Positions 8,329-14,406 of a stretch of 21,385 nucleotides of DNA are shown one piece after another. The translations under genes were made by a program, and so were the position numbers. The notes beneath the pieces were generated by a model, which was not told the DNA's origin, ran no database searches, and saw only the letters and a list, made by a program, of their open reading frames with translations. The DNA lies in contig JBLFYM010000098.1 in NCBI GenBank assembly GCA_047608975.1, forward strand, positions 1 to 21,385, read 5' to 3'. Positions within the stretch are counted from its first letter, which is position 1, and each line of letters starts with the position of its first letter. This DNA comes from GCA-2715965 sp047608975. Lineage in GTDB: Bacteria > Verrucomicrobiota > Verrucomicrobiia > Limisphaerales > JAYPXF01.

Positions 8329-9318
8329 TCAGTGGCCGTGGGTGATGTCTTCCATCAAAGCGATGGCGACTGCCTCGGTGAGCTGATTGATGTCGAACTG
8401 GGTATAGCGGCCGATGTCCTGATCTCTGCCGTAGATGTCTGCGGCGGCAGCCTGTCCAATGATCCGGGCGTCCTTGAGTTGAATCGCCGTGGCCTGGATA
8501 TCGGGCACGGTGTAGACGCGATTGCCGGAGATACCAGGCACGGTGACCTGTCGGCTGGAGACCAGAATTTCGAGGGCGACGTCGGTAATCTTTCGCAGCG
8601 CCTGACGATCCTTTCGGGCGGATTCGCTGTTCGTGTTGTTGAGGACCGCCCCCAGTGATCGATTGCTCAATAACTGGGTTGCCACGGCCTGATCCGCGAG
8701 TTGCACGCCGCCCATGCGAAGTGGTCGACCGAACAGGCGTTCGACGTCACGGATAGTCTGCCGATCGGCAAGGGTCGGCGCGGGTTTTGGGCGGTTGGCG
8801 TAGTCCGTTTTCTGAGAACCGGTTTCACGGGTGGTGGTTACGGTTCCAGGACCCGGGGGATATTGTTGCGAGCCCGGTCCTCCGACGTTCACGTTGCCGC
8901 CGGTGGTGACATTGACCGTGCTGTTTCCCGGTTGCTTCGGCTGGGCCTGAATGGTGGAGGTAACGGTGGTCTGATCGGTGTTCCTGGTGTGTGAGAAGGA
9001 ATTCAGAACGATTCCTGATTGCTCATCAACCAATGCCCGGTTCACATGAATCAGCATGCGAGGCCGGCCCAGATTGTTATAGGTCTGTTTGAACTTCTCG
9101 ATCACCGCGAGCGCGTCTTCGGGAGTGATGATGGTTGGGATCGACGAAGTCGGTGTCTGGGTGAAGCTGCGGGTGCCGGTTTGCACCTGGACCGGTGCGG
9201 GAGCTTCGGATGTCACGATCACATTGGGAGGTGCGTCGCGCTGTTGTTTGTTGGGTGCGTTAGTCGCACAGCCGGCAATCAGGGTTGCGCCCAAGGGGAT
9301 CAGGAATCTGGTTTTCAT
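8329..9318 (-). CDS. Outer-membrane-type lipoprotein, possible distant LpoB/CsgG relative
   Basis: A 329-residue lipoprotein: signal peptide with lipobox LIAGC and lipidated Cys17. A Ser/Thr/Gln/Pro-rich low-complexity middle region (about residues 120-175, with NVTTGGNVNVGGPG) separates two structured parts. The C-terminal block reads DVALEILVSSRQVT, then VYTVPDIQATAIQLKDARIIGQ. By eye this aligns with the block ADFFLTGKLQSLTT, then YILYSFQLIEADTSDIIWEG in the LpoB-like protein of the same operon. I infer a distant paralog, not proven. It is the last gene of the five-gene envelope operon, 14 bases after the YcfL-like gene. Confidence 0.75.
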   Translation of the reverse strand: MKTRFLIPLGATLIAGCATNAPNKQQRDAPPNVIVTSEAPAPVQVQTGTRSFTQTPTSSIPTIITPEDALAVIEKFKQTYNNLGRPRMLIHVNRALVDEQSGIVLNSFSHTRNTDQTTVTSTIQAQPKQPGNSTVNVTTGGNVNVGGPGSQQYPPGPGTVTTTRETGSQKTDYANRPKPAPTLADRQTIRDVERLFGRPLRMGGVQLADQAVATQLLSNRSLGAVLNNTNSESARKDRQALRKITDVALEILVSSRQVTVPGISGNRVYTVPDIQATAIQLKDARIIGQAAAADIYGRDQDIGRYTQFDINQLTEAVAIALMEDITHGH

Positions 9319-9332
9319 GAGGGTCTTTTGGT

Positions 9333-9743
9333 TCAGTGTGCTTGGCGAACGCGGATGGTGAATTTACGGGCCTTGTCGTTCATCGAGACGAATTCAACGC
9401 CTTCCTGGGCGCTTTCAGTAAGGATGAGGTCGCGCCAATTGGATTTTTCACCGGTCGGAAAACCGTCCTCGTCCTTGAAGACGCAGCTGACCTGCACCTG
9501 GATCCGACGCGCTTCGCGATTTCGAAGATTGGCGATCACTCTCAGCCTTCCATCGGGCAGGGTGCCCATCTTCACGCCGGGTGAGGTGACGGATTTCTGG
9601 ACCATGCTGTCCATGAGTACGACCGGTTCAGAATCTTCGTGGTTGTAGACCTGGGTGTTCTTCGGTTTGAAGGCACCGCCGTGTTGGCAGGCGGTCATGC
9701 CAAACGTGGCGAGGAGGGCGGAGAGAGTAAGCAGCTTTTTCAT
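9333..9743 (-). CDS. YcfL-like (DUF1425) lipoprotein
   Basis: A 136-residue lipoprotein with lipobox MTAC (Cys19). The remainder follows the DUF1425/YcfL pattern closely: GTLPDGRLRVIANLRNR, then QVQVSCVFKDEDGFPTGE and a C-terminal KARKFTIRVRQA. In Enterobacteria ycfL sits directly upstream of lpoB, and here too the families are operon neighbours, although in the opposite order. A good Shine-Dalgarno (AAGGA) lies before the ATG at 9743. Its molecular role is not established to my knowledge; a periplasmic partner of LpoB-type activation is the contextual inference. Confidence 0.85.
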   Translation of the reverse strand: MKKLLTLSALLATFGMTACQHGGAFKPKNTQVYNHEDSEPVVLMDSMVQKSVTSPGVKMGTLPDGRLRVIANLRNREARRIQVQVSCVFKDEDGFPTGEKSNWRDLILTESAQEGVEFVSMNDKARKFTIRVRQAH

Positions 9744-9756
9744 CGGTCCTTTCTGA

Positions 9757-10923
9757 TTAGTTCATTTTGTCGCTGACAAAGACGACCACGTCGTTGGACG
9801 TCGCCGGCAGATTGATAGTCAGAGTTTTCTTTTTGCACGGTTGTCCGGATGCGTTTTGGAACTCTGCGGTCAGTGAATGTTGCCCCGGTGGCACGCGAAA
9901 CGCGGCGAAGCTAAGGTATTGGGGAAGGTTGTCCCAGGCACGGGTATCGGCGCGGGGATTGGTGGCACCAGAGAGTATTTTGGTGGCCAGACCGAAGAGT
10001 AGGAGTCCCGCCCCAATTTCATCGGCGTTGCTCTTCTTTCCCTGTTGTTGCGCCAGTACCGCTCCAGCGATCAGGGCGGCGTTGCCAATCTTGTCAGTGC
10101 TTTCGCGGAACTTGGCCTGTCCTGCCAGCACATGATCGATGACCCGCGCACCCCGGGTGGTGGCCTGATAGTAGAGGTCGTCCAAGGGTTTCGCGGCCAC
10201 GGTTTGCCCTGCGATCGTGATGGCGGCAGATGTGGTCGTGGAACGGGACGGTCGGAATCGGAGTTTTTCGCGATGGGAGCCGACGGCCGTCTTTGTCGGT
10301 CCGTTCCCATATTCGACGAACACCAGGACGTTCGCCTGCTGGTCATAGTCCCGCAGACTGCTCTGGGCACTGTGAGCACGCGCCCGCTTTAGGGCGTCGG
10401 AACCGTCGGCGGCAAGCTTCGCCGACGCATACCCGTCGAGGTAATCCAACAGGACGTAGTCAGAGGCGTAAGTGTGGTTCTCCGCATCAGCGTCGTGGAC
10501 CTGAGCGCTGCGGAAGCACGCCCGGGCGTTATCGGGTTCGCCGTCCATCCAGTACAGGATCCCGCGATAGAAATACGCCATGACGCGTTCGTAAGGTTCG
10601 CCGATGAAGGTCTTGGAAGATTCTGCACCAAAGTAAGTGCGCGCCTTTTTTGCGCGCTGGTCCGGGCCATAGATTCCCTCGATCGTGCTGATCGCGTCAT
10701 CCAGCAGGCGCTTGGCCTCCTCGAAACGCGCCTCCCGCATGGCCACGGCGGCGGTTCGGTAATGCCACATCACGCGGTCCTGTTGCGGAGCCCGGGCGGC
10801 GAGGGCAATCCCATCCTGGACCGCGTCACCGGTGGAATGAAAGGGGGGAGCCTGTGGAACTGCGACGCAGCCGCAGAGGGCTGCGGCAAATCCGAGCAAG
10901 AGACTTGTGGTCAGCAGTTTCAT
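9757..10923 (-). CDS. COG3014-like lipoprotein with helical-repeat N-terminal half
   Basis: A 388-residue lipoprotein with lipobox LCGC (Cys19). Residues about 45-190 look like TPR-type helices (WHYRTAAVAMREARFEEAKR, then YFYRGILYWMDGEPDNARAC). The segment NVLVFVEYGNGPTKTAVG begins the second half, which ends in a probable beta-rich domain (LSFAAFRVPPGQHSLTAEF). This matches my memory of the COG3014 family, often encoded beside LpoB-like proteins. The start codon lies in the 7-nt loop of a CAGCAG/CTGCTG inverted repeat (10912-10930). It is 23 bases after the lpoB-like gene and 13 bases before the ycfL-like gene. Confidence 0.75.
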   Translation of the reverse strand: MKLLTTSLLLGFAAALCGCVAVPQAPPFHSTGDAVQDGIALAARAPQQDRVMWHYRTAAVAMREARFEEAKRLLDDAISTIEGIYGPDQRAKKARTYFGAESSKTFIGEPYERVMAYFYRGILYWMDGEPDNARACFRSAQVHDADAENHTYASDYVLLDYLDGYASAKLAADGSDALKRARAHSAQSSLRDYDQQANVLVFVEYGNGPTKTAVGSHREKLRFRPSRSTTTSAAITIAGQTVAAKPLDDLYYQATTRGARVIDHVLAGQAKFRESTDKIGNAALIAGAVLAQQQGKKSNADEIGAGLLLFGLATKILSGATNPRADTRAWDNLPQYLSFAAFRVPPGQHSLTAEFQNASGQPCKKKTLTINLPATSNDVVVFVSDKMN

Positions 10924-10946
10924 GCTGCTGTTGCCATCCTACCGCC

Positions 10947-11579
10947 TCAACGGTAAACGGCGTCGACGGCTCCCTGCTTTTTGATTTCGTCGTAGCCCTC
11001 CCAGATGATGTCGGAGGTATCCGCCTCGATCAGTTGGAAGGAATAGAGGATGTAGTCGCTCTTGCCTCGTTGCGTGCTGGTGGTAAGGCTCTGCAGTTTA
11101 CCGGTCAGGAAAAAGTCGGCTCCTTTGAACGCGCTCGCGTTGGGATCGGTGGAGCTGGTCACCTGGCCGCTCCGCTTCATCTCCCGTTCACGCTCAAGCG
11201 TCCCCATCCGTTCGCGGGCGAGAAACCGGACTTTACCCGCTGCCTGGGAGTTCAGCTGGACGCGGATGCGAGTGAGGAAGATATCCTTGTTGATGGGAAA
11301 GCGGGTTTCGTTGATGACCGGATCCAGCACCACGCGAGGCACGCCTTGGCTTCCGCTCAGTCCGGGAACACTGAGAATGCCGCGCGCCATCTTGTCAGCC
11401 ACGCGGACGAGGTCTTGGGATTCAATACCGGTGCCGGCGACAAAGCCCTGTTCATCCGCCCCCATCACGGTCACGCCCACACCGGACGGGTTTCTGACAC
11501 CCGTCGCGCAGCCCGATGCCATGGCACCGGCCAACATGAGGCAAAAGGATACACTCCAACGATTCAATTTCTTATTCAT
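10947..11579 (-). CDS. lpoB: LpoB-like penicillin-binding-protein activator lipoprotein
   Basis: A lipoprotein of 210 residues with lipobox ASGC (Cys24). In E. coli LpoB reaches from the outer membrane through the peptidoglycan to stimulate PBP1b. The LpoB domain is recognisable: PRVVLDPVINETRFPINKD, then ADFFLTGKLQSLTT, then YILYSFQLIEADTSDIIWEG and an ending of the YDEIKKQG type. The start at 11579 (MNKKLNRW) places the signal peptide at the N-terminus; an open frame extends to 11684 but adds 35 residues with no signal character. There is no clear Shine-Dalgarno sequence. Whether the partner here is a class A PBP cannot be seen in the window. Confidence 0.85.
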   Translation of the reverse strand: MNKKLNRWSVSFCLMLAGAMASGCATGVRNPSGVGVTVMGADEQGFVAGTGIESQDLVRVADKMARGILSVPGLSGSQGVPRVVLDPVINETRFPINKDIFLTRIRVQLNSQAAGKVRFLARERMGTLEREREMKRSGQVTSSTDPNASAFKGADFFLTGKLQSLTTSTQRGKSDYILYSFQLIEADTSDIIWEGYDEIKKQGAVDAVYR

Positions 11580-11634
11580 AAAAGCGGGGGACAGGTTAGG
11601 CGACCCTCCTAAGGGTGCCATTCTTTTATCGGAT

Positions 11635-12432
11635 TTATCGGCCGAACATCCGGTTGGCACTGCCAAGGCCAGAGTTCGATCCATAGTAATTGTTGATAAT
11701 CACCGTTTGAGCTTTGATCGGCTGTTGGCCTGATGCCGGCCGGGTCGTTCCGCGGTGGGTGCTCATTTGGCGTATCCCGGTGGTTGCCGTCTGAACGCGT
11801 GATTCCGCCGGGATGCGAGTCACTAATGTGGAGCCACTGACGGGCGTCTGGGTGGTGGTGATCACGGTGGAAGGGGTCGCTGTTCGCGTGGTGACCGGCT
11901 GTAAAGTGGATTGGCGCCCGACGGGCTGATTGGCGTAAAAGGACGAATACTGGGTGGGGTGTGCCGGTTGCGCGTAATAATGCCGACGTTCCGAGCGCCG
12001 GGCAGCGCCTTCAGCGAGGCCGCCCAAGATCAGGCCTGATGCCGCGCCAATCCCAATTCCTTCAGCAGTCTTGCGACCGTTGTTGTGGCCGATGATTCCC
12101 CCGGCCAATCCGCCCAATGCGGCACCGGTGACGGCGTAGTTTGGACGGGTCTGAACTCGTCCGCCAGTCGCGTAGGCCGATTGGCGCTGGGAAGGAATAT
12201 AGGAGTCATAACTGCCCCGATTGCGGTGATTGCTTCGCAATGCGCCGAGCAGCAGCCCCGCTCCGGCACCAATTCCAATCCCTTCGGCGGTCTTTCTGCC
12301 GCTGTTGTGGCCGATAATTCCACCCAGCAGTCCACCGAGGGCGGCATTGCCAAGCGATTCACTGGAAAACACCTGCGCCCGGGCGGGCAGACTGGCGGAG
12401 AGCGCAACGAGGAGCAGGATGATTTTCTTCAT
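11635..12432 (-). CDS. Exported protein with a duplicated glycine-zipper domain
   Basis: A 265-residue protein with a cleavable signal peptide (MKKIILLLVALSASLPARA, then Q). Two nearly identical glycine-zipper modules occur: ALGGLLGGIIGHNSGRKTAE with GIGIGAGAGLLLGAL (about residues 31-65), and ALGGLAGGIIGHNNGRKTAE with GIGIGAASGLILGGL (about residues 105-140). The DNA of the two copies has diverged although the protein is conserved, so the duplication is old. The C-terminal half is Thr/Gln/Pro-rich and ends with an Asn/Gly-rich tail. Glycine zippers pack in membranes, as in OmpA-like or Slp-type lipoproteins, but there is no lipobox here. It is the first gene of the envelope operon, 55 bases before the lpoB-like gene. 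Confidence 0.8.
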   Translation of the reverse strand: MKKIILLLVALSASLPARAQVFSSESLGNAALGGLLGGIIGHNSGRKTAEGIGIGAGAGLLLGALRSNHRNRGSYDSYIPSQRQSAYATGGRVQTRPNYAVTGAALGGLAGGIIGHNNGRKTAEGIGIGAASGLILGGLAEGAARRSERRHYYAQPAHPTQYSSFYANQPVGRQSTLQPVTTRTATPSTVITTTQTPVSGSTLVTRIPAESRVQTATTGIRQMSTHRGTTRPASGQQPIKAQTVIINNYYGSNSGLGSANRMFGR

Positions 12433-12631
12433 GGCAGGGTCTTGTTCGGCGTATTGGACGTGTGGTGAGAAAGAATATATTCACATACCTTACTGCCACG
12501 GACCGGTCGCACAATGCGTGAATTTCCCTGTTCGGCGTGGTGGTGGTGCGATTTTTTGGACGATTATCCGCTGTAATACCCGGAATATAGTATTGTAATG
12601 CTTCTGCCAAGTCCGGAAGATCCTCACGTTT
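12433..12631. promoter_or_regulatory. Divergent promoter region between the envelope operon and the AT-hook gene
   Basis: This 199-base AT-enriched region separates two divergently transcribed units and should hold both promoters. A perfect 10-bp palindrome, GAATATATTC (12473-12482), contains a possible minus-strand -10 (TATATT), but no good -35 is spaced from it. The decamer TGTTCGGCGT occurs twice (12443-12452 and 12529-12538), each followed downstream by TTGGACG (12455-12461 and 12556-12562). The inverted pair AATAC/GTATT (12575-12579, 12590-12594) lies 38 bases from the plus-strand gene. These are candidate regulator sites, without direct proof. Confidence 0.35.
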
Positions 12632-13057
12632 ATGCCTAGTAAAGATGTAGCACAATTCGTATCCCTCCGGGATGCGTTGGTACGAGAGAAAGCTGAGCTG
12701 GAGGCTCGATTATCCGAAATCAATATGGCGTTAGGGGGCACGCCTGCACCAGTAACAGAGATTCCCGTCAAAAGGCGCGGACGACCGGCCGGCAAAAAGA
12801 AAGCCGTCCCGACATCCGTAGTCCCGAAAGCGGCGAAGAAGAAATCTGCTGGGCGTCGGCCGCGGAGTGGGATGTCACTCCCCGAAGCAGTACTACAGGT
12901 CACGGCCAAAAAGCCGTTGAGTGCGAAGGAAATCGTCGCGGCGGTTCAGAAGGTTGGTTACAAGTTCACCACGAACAACCCGATGAACTCCACCCGCACG
13001 ATGTTGTACACCAATAAGAAATTCAAAAATAACGGCGGCAAGTTCGGCCCTGCGTGA
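12632..13057 (+). CDS. Small basic DNA-binding protein with AT-hook and HARE-like winged helix
   Basis: A 141-residue protein. Residues 5-35 form a likely coiled coil (VSLRDALVREKAELEARLSE). A basic Pro/Lys/Ala linker follows with the AT-hook core RGRP (49-52) and a second basic cluster GRRPRSG (74-80). Residues 81-141 form a winged helix-turn-helix resembling the HARE-HTH class: MSLPEAVLQVTAKKPLSAKE, then MLYTNKKFKNNGGKFGP. It probably binds minor-groove AT DNA as a nucleoid or transcription factor (inference). Its stop codon lies two bases before the leader peptide ATG of the his/trp attenuator, so that leader may be translated by reinitiation from this gene, and the gene may be part of the same transcript. 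Confidence 0.75.
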   Translation: MPSKDVAQFVSLRDALVREKAELEARLSEINMALGGTPAPVTEIPVKRRGRPAGKKKAVPTSVVPKAAKKKSAGRRPRSGMSLPEAVLQVTAKKPLSAKEIVAAVQKVGYKFTTNNPMNSTRTMLYTNKKFKNNGGKFGPA

Positions 13058-13059
13058 TC

Positions 13060-13092
13060 ATGAATTTCTGCCATTGGCATTGGTGTCGTTGA
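13060..13092 (+). CDS. His/Trp leader peptide MNFCHWHWCR
   Basis: A ten-codon frame too short for routine gene calling: ATG AAT TTC TGC CAT TGG, then CAT TGG TGT CGT TGA. Four consecutive codons alternate His-Trp-His-Trp (13072-13083), two of the rarest amino acids, directly in front of an operon containing hisF, hisI and trpE. This is the signature of a ribosome-stalling attenuation leader such as HisL or TrpL, but for both amino acids. There is no Shine-Dalgarno sequence. The ATG is two bases after the TGA of the upstream gene, so translation by termination-reinitiation is plausible. The stop codon overlaps the base of the first hairpin. The leader role is inferred from codons, RNA structures and context together. 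Confidence 0.85.
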   Translation: MNFCHWHWCR

Positions 13093-13121
13093 AAAGTCCT
13101 GCCGCTTCGGCAAGACTTTTC
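13091..13121 (+). promoter_or_regulatory. Stable leader hairpin immediately after the leader peptide stop
   Basis: GAAAAGTC (13091-13098) pairs with GACTTTTC (13114-13121), and TGCCG (13100-13104) pairs with CGGCA (13108-13112). There is one C/A mismatch and a CTT loop, giving 13 base pairs in all. It begins at the leader stop codon, so a ribosome at the stop would melt it. It may act as the pause hairpin that synchronises polymerase and ribosome, or hold the leader near the antiterminator strand. The A-rich left and T-rich right arms also resemble a weak bidirectional terminator. Confidence 0.75.
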
Positions 13122-13130
13122 CACCTATGC

Positions 13131-13161
13131 AGAATGGCCGATTTCAAAGCCCGGCGATTCT
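13131..13161 (+). promoter_or_regulatory. Predicted antiterminator of the his/trp attenuator
   Basis: AGAATGGCCG (13131-13140) can pair with CGGCGATTCT (13152-13161): nine of ten pairs, a single G/G mismatch and an 11-nt loop. The 3' strand is the left arm of the terminator hairpin, so the two structures exclude each other. The 5' strand can also pair with the leader codon region: GCCATT at 13070-13075, over the first His and Trp codons, is exactly complementary to AATGGC at 13133-13138. A ribosome stalled on His/Trp codons would block that second pairing and leave the antiterminator free to form. Confidence 0.7.
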
Positions 13162-13183
13162 TCGGATCGTCGGGTTCTTTTTT
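13150..13183 (+). terminator. Intrinsic terminator of the attenuator, 45 bases before hisF
   Basis: CCCGGCGAT (13150-13158) pairs with ATCGTCGGG (13166-13174), with one G-U wobble. A further U-G and C-G pair can extend the stem. TTCTTTTTT (13175-13183) follows at once. This is a textbook rho-independent terminator on the plus strand. It lies upstream of hisF with no obvious promoter in the remaining 45 bases, so it would cut transcription of the operon unless the antiterminator forms. Confidence 0.85.
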
Positions 13184-13228
13184 GGAACCAGCACGTTCAT
13201 CCACCTACAGAATAGCGAATAAGAAACT

Positions 13229-14005
13229 ATGTTGGCAAAACGCGTCATCCCCTGCCTCGACGTGCATGACGGACAGGTCACCCGCGGGGTGCAGTTCGGT
13301 CGCGCCGAAGAAGGTGGGCTGAGGAACGTCGGCGATCCTGTCGATCTGGCCATCCGCTATAACGACCAAGGTGCGGACGAGATGGTGTTCTTTGACATCA
13401 CGGCGAGTGCGCATGGTCGGGCCACGATGGTGGACGTGATCGAGCGGGCGGGGAGCGAGTGCTTCATGCCGCTCACAGTCGGTGGCGGTATTCGTGAACT
13501 CGAAGACATGTCGGTGATGCTCCGCGCCGGCGCGGACAAGGTGAGCATCAATTCGGCGGCCCTCAGCAATCCGGCGCTGATCCGGGTGGGCGCGGAGAAA
13601 TTTGGCAGCCAGTGTATCGTGGTTTCGGTCGACTGCAAGAAAGTCGCCGAAGATCGCTGGGAAGTTTTTTCCCATGGCGGTCGCAAAAGCACGGGACGCG
13701 AAACGATTGGCTGGGTGAAGGAAGCAGTCGATCTGGGCGCGGGAGAAATCGTGTTGAACAGCATCGACGCGGATGGCACCAAGGCGGGGTTCGACATCAC
13801 GATCACGCGGCGGGTCAGTGAGACTGTGGGAGTTCCGGTCGTGGCCAGTGGTGGTGCCGGCTCGCTGGAACATATGGCCGAAGTGCTCTTGGAAGGTCGC
13901 GCGGACGCCGTTCTCGCGGCCAGTATATTTCATTTTGGCGAGTACACGGTGGGAGATGTGAAACGGCACATGGCCGCGCAAGGCATTCCCACAAGATTGA
14001 TCTAG
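13229..14005 (+). CDS. hisF: Imidazole glycerol phosphate synthase subunit HisF
   Basis: Cyclase subunit of 258 residues. With the glutaminase HisH it converts PRFAR and ammonia to imidazole glycerol phosphate and AICAR in histidine synthesis. The TIM barrel carries the catalytic Asp11 (VIPCLD) and Asp135 (VVSVDCKK), and the phosphate-binding loops GGGIR and ASGGAGS. The insertion QFGRAEEGGLRNVGDPV is slightly longer than usual. First structural gene of the operon, 45 bases after the terminator, with only a weak Shine-Dalgarno-like TAAGAAA. hisH, hisA and hisG are not in the window, so the histidine genes of this organism are at least partly dispersed. Confidence 0.97.
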   Translation: MLAKRVIPCLDVHDGQVTRGVQFGRAEEGGLRNVGDPVDLAIRYNDQGADEMVFFDITASAHGRATMVDVIERAGSECFMPLTVGGGIRELEDMSVMLRAGADKVSINSAALSNPALIRVGAEKFGSQCIVVSVDCKKVAEDRWEVFSHGGRKSTGRETIGWVKEAVDLGAGEIVLNSIDADGTKAGFDITITRRVSETVGVPVVASGGAGSLEHMAEVLLEGRADAVLAASIFHFGEYTVGDVKRHMAAQGIPTRLI

Positions 14006-14014
14006 AAATTTGTT

Positions 14015-14404
14015 ATGAAGGTTTTGGAAAACTTGAAATTCACCGCGGACGGTCTCATCCCTGCGATCATCCAGGAACAGTCCACCGGCCGGGTTCTCAT
14101 GATGGCGTGGATGAATGAAGACTCGTTTCGCAAGACCGTTGAAACCGGCAAGACCTGGTTTTGGAGTCGTTCGCGCCAGAAGTATTGGATGAAGGGCGAA
14201 TCCAGTGGTCACACCCAGAATGTGCACGACATCTCTTTCGATTGCGACGGGGACACCCTGCTGATCCAGGTGGAGCAGGCCGGCGCGGCCTGTCACGAAG
14301 GTTATAAAAGCTGCTTCTTCCGTTCCGTGAAGGACGGTGGCGAAGCCGCCGCGATCTCCGAAATTCAGCTCGTCAATCCCGACGAGGTGTACGGCTCAAA
14401 ATAG
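14015..14404 (+). CDS. hisI: Phosphoribosyl-AMP cyclohydrolase HisI
   Basis: A 129-residue enzyme that opens the purine ring of PR-AMP in the third step of histidine synthesis. Signatures: FWSRSRQKYWMKGESSGHTQ and the metal-binding stretch DCDGD (Asp76, Cys77, Asp78, Asp80) with Cys93 and Cys100 in GAACHEGYKSCFFR. Only the cyclohydrolase domain is present; there is no fused HisE pyrophosphatase. It starts nine bases after hisF and ends two bases before the next ATG, consistent with one transcript. Confidence 0.97.
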   Translation: MKVLENLKFTADGLIPAIIQEQSTGRVLMMAWMNEDSFRKTVETGKTWFWSRSRQKYWMKGESSGHTQNVHDISFDCDGDTLLIQVEQAGAACHEGYKSCFFRSVKDGGEAAAISEIQLVNPDEVYGSK

Positions 14405-14406
14405 AC

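Noticed and set aside
11604..11617. ACCCT-CCTA-AGGGT hairpin as a terminator between the glycine-zipper and lpoB-like genes
   Set aside because: The stem is only five pairs and no T-tract follows on the minus strand; it lies within a 55-base operon gap.
12556..12591. Promoter for the AT-hook gene formed by TTGGAC and TAATAC or TATAGT
   Set aside because: Spacers of 12 and 24 bases do not fit a sigma-70 promoter.
13074..13322. An 82-residue open frame across the attenuator and the start of hisF
   Set aside because: It is out of frame with hisF, begins with TTG, reads through the terminator stem and has no recognisable content; the RNA structures explain the region better.
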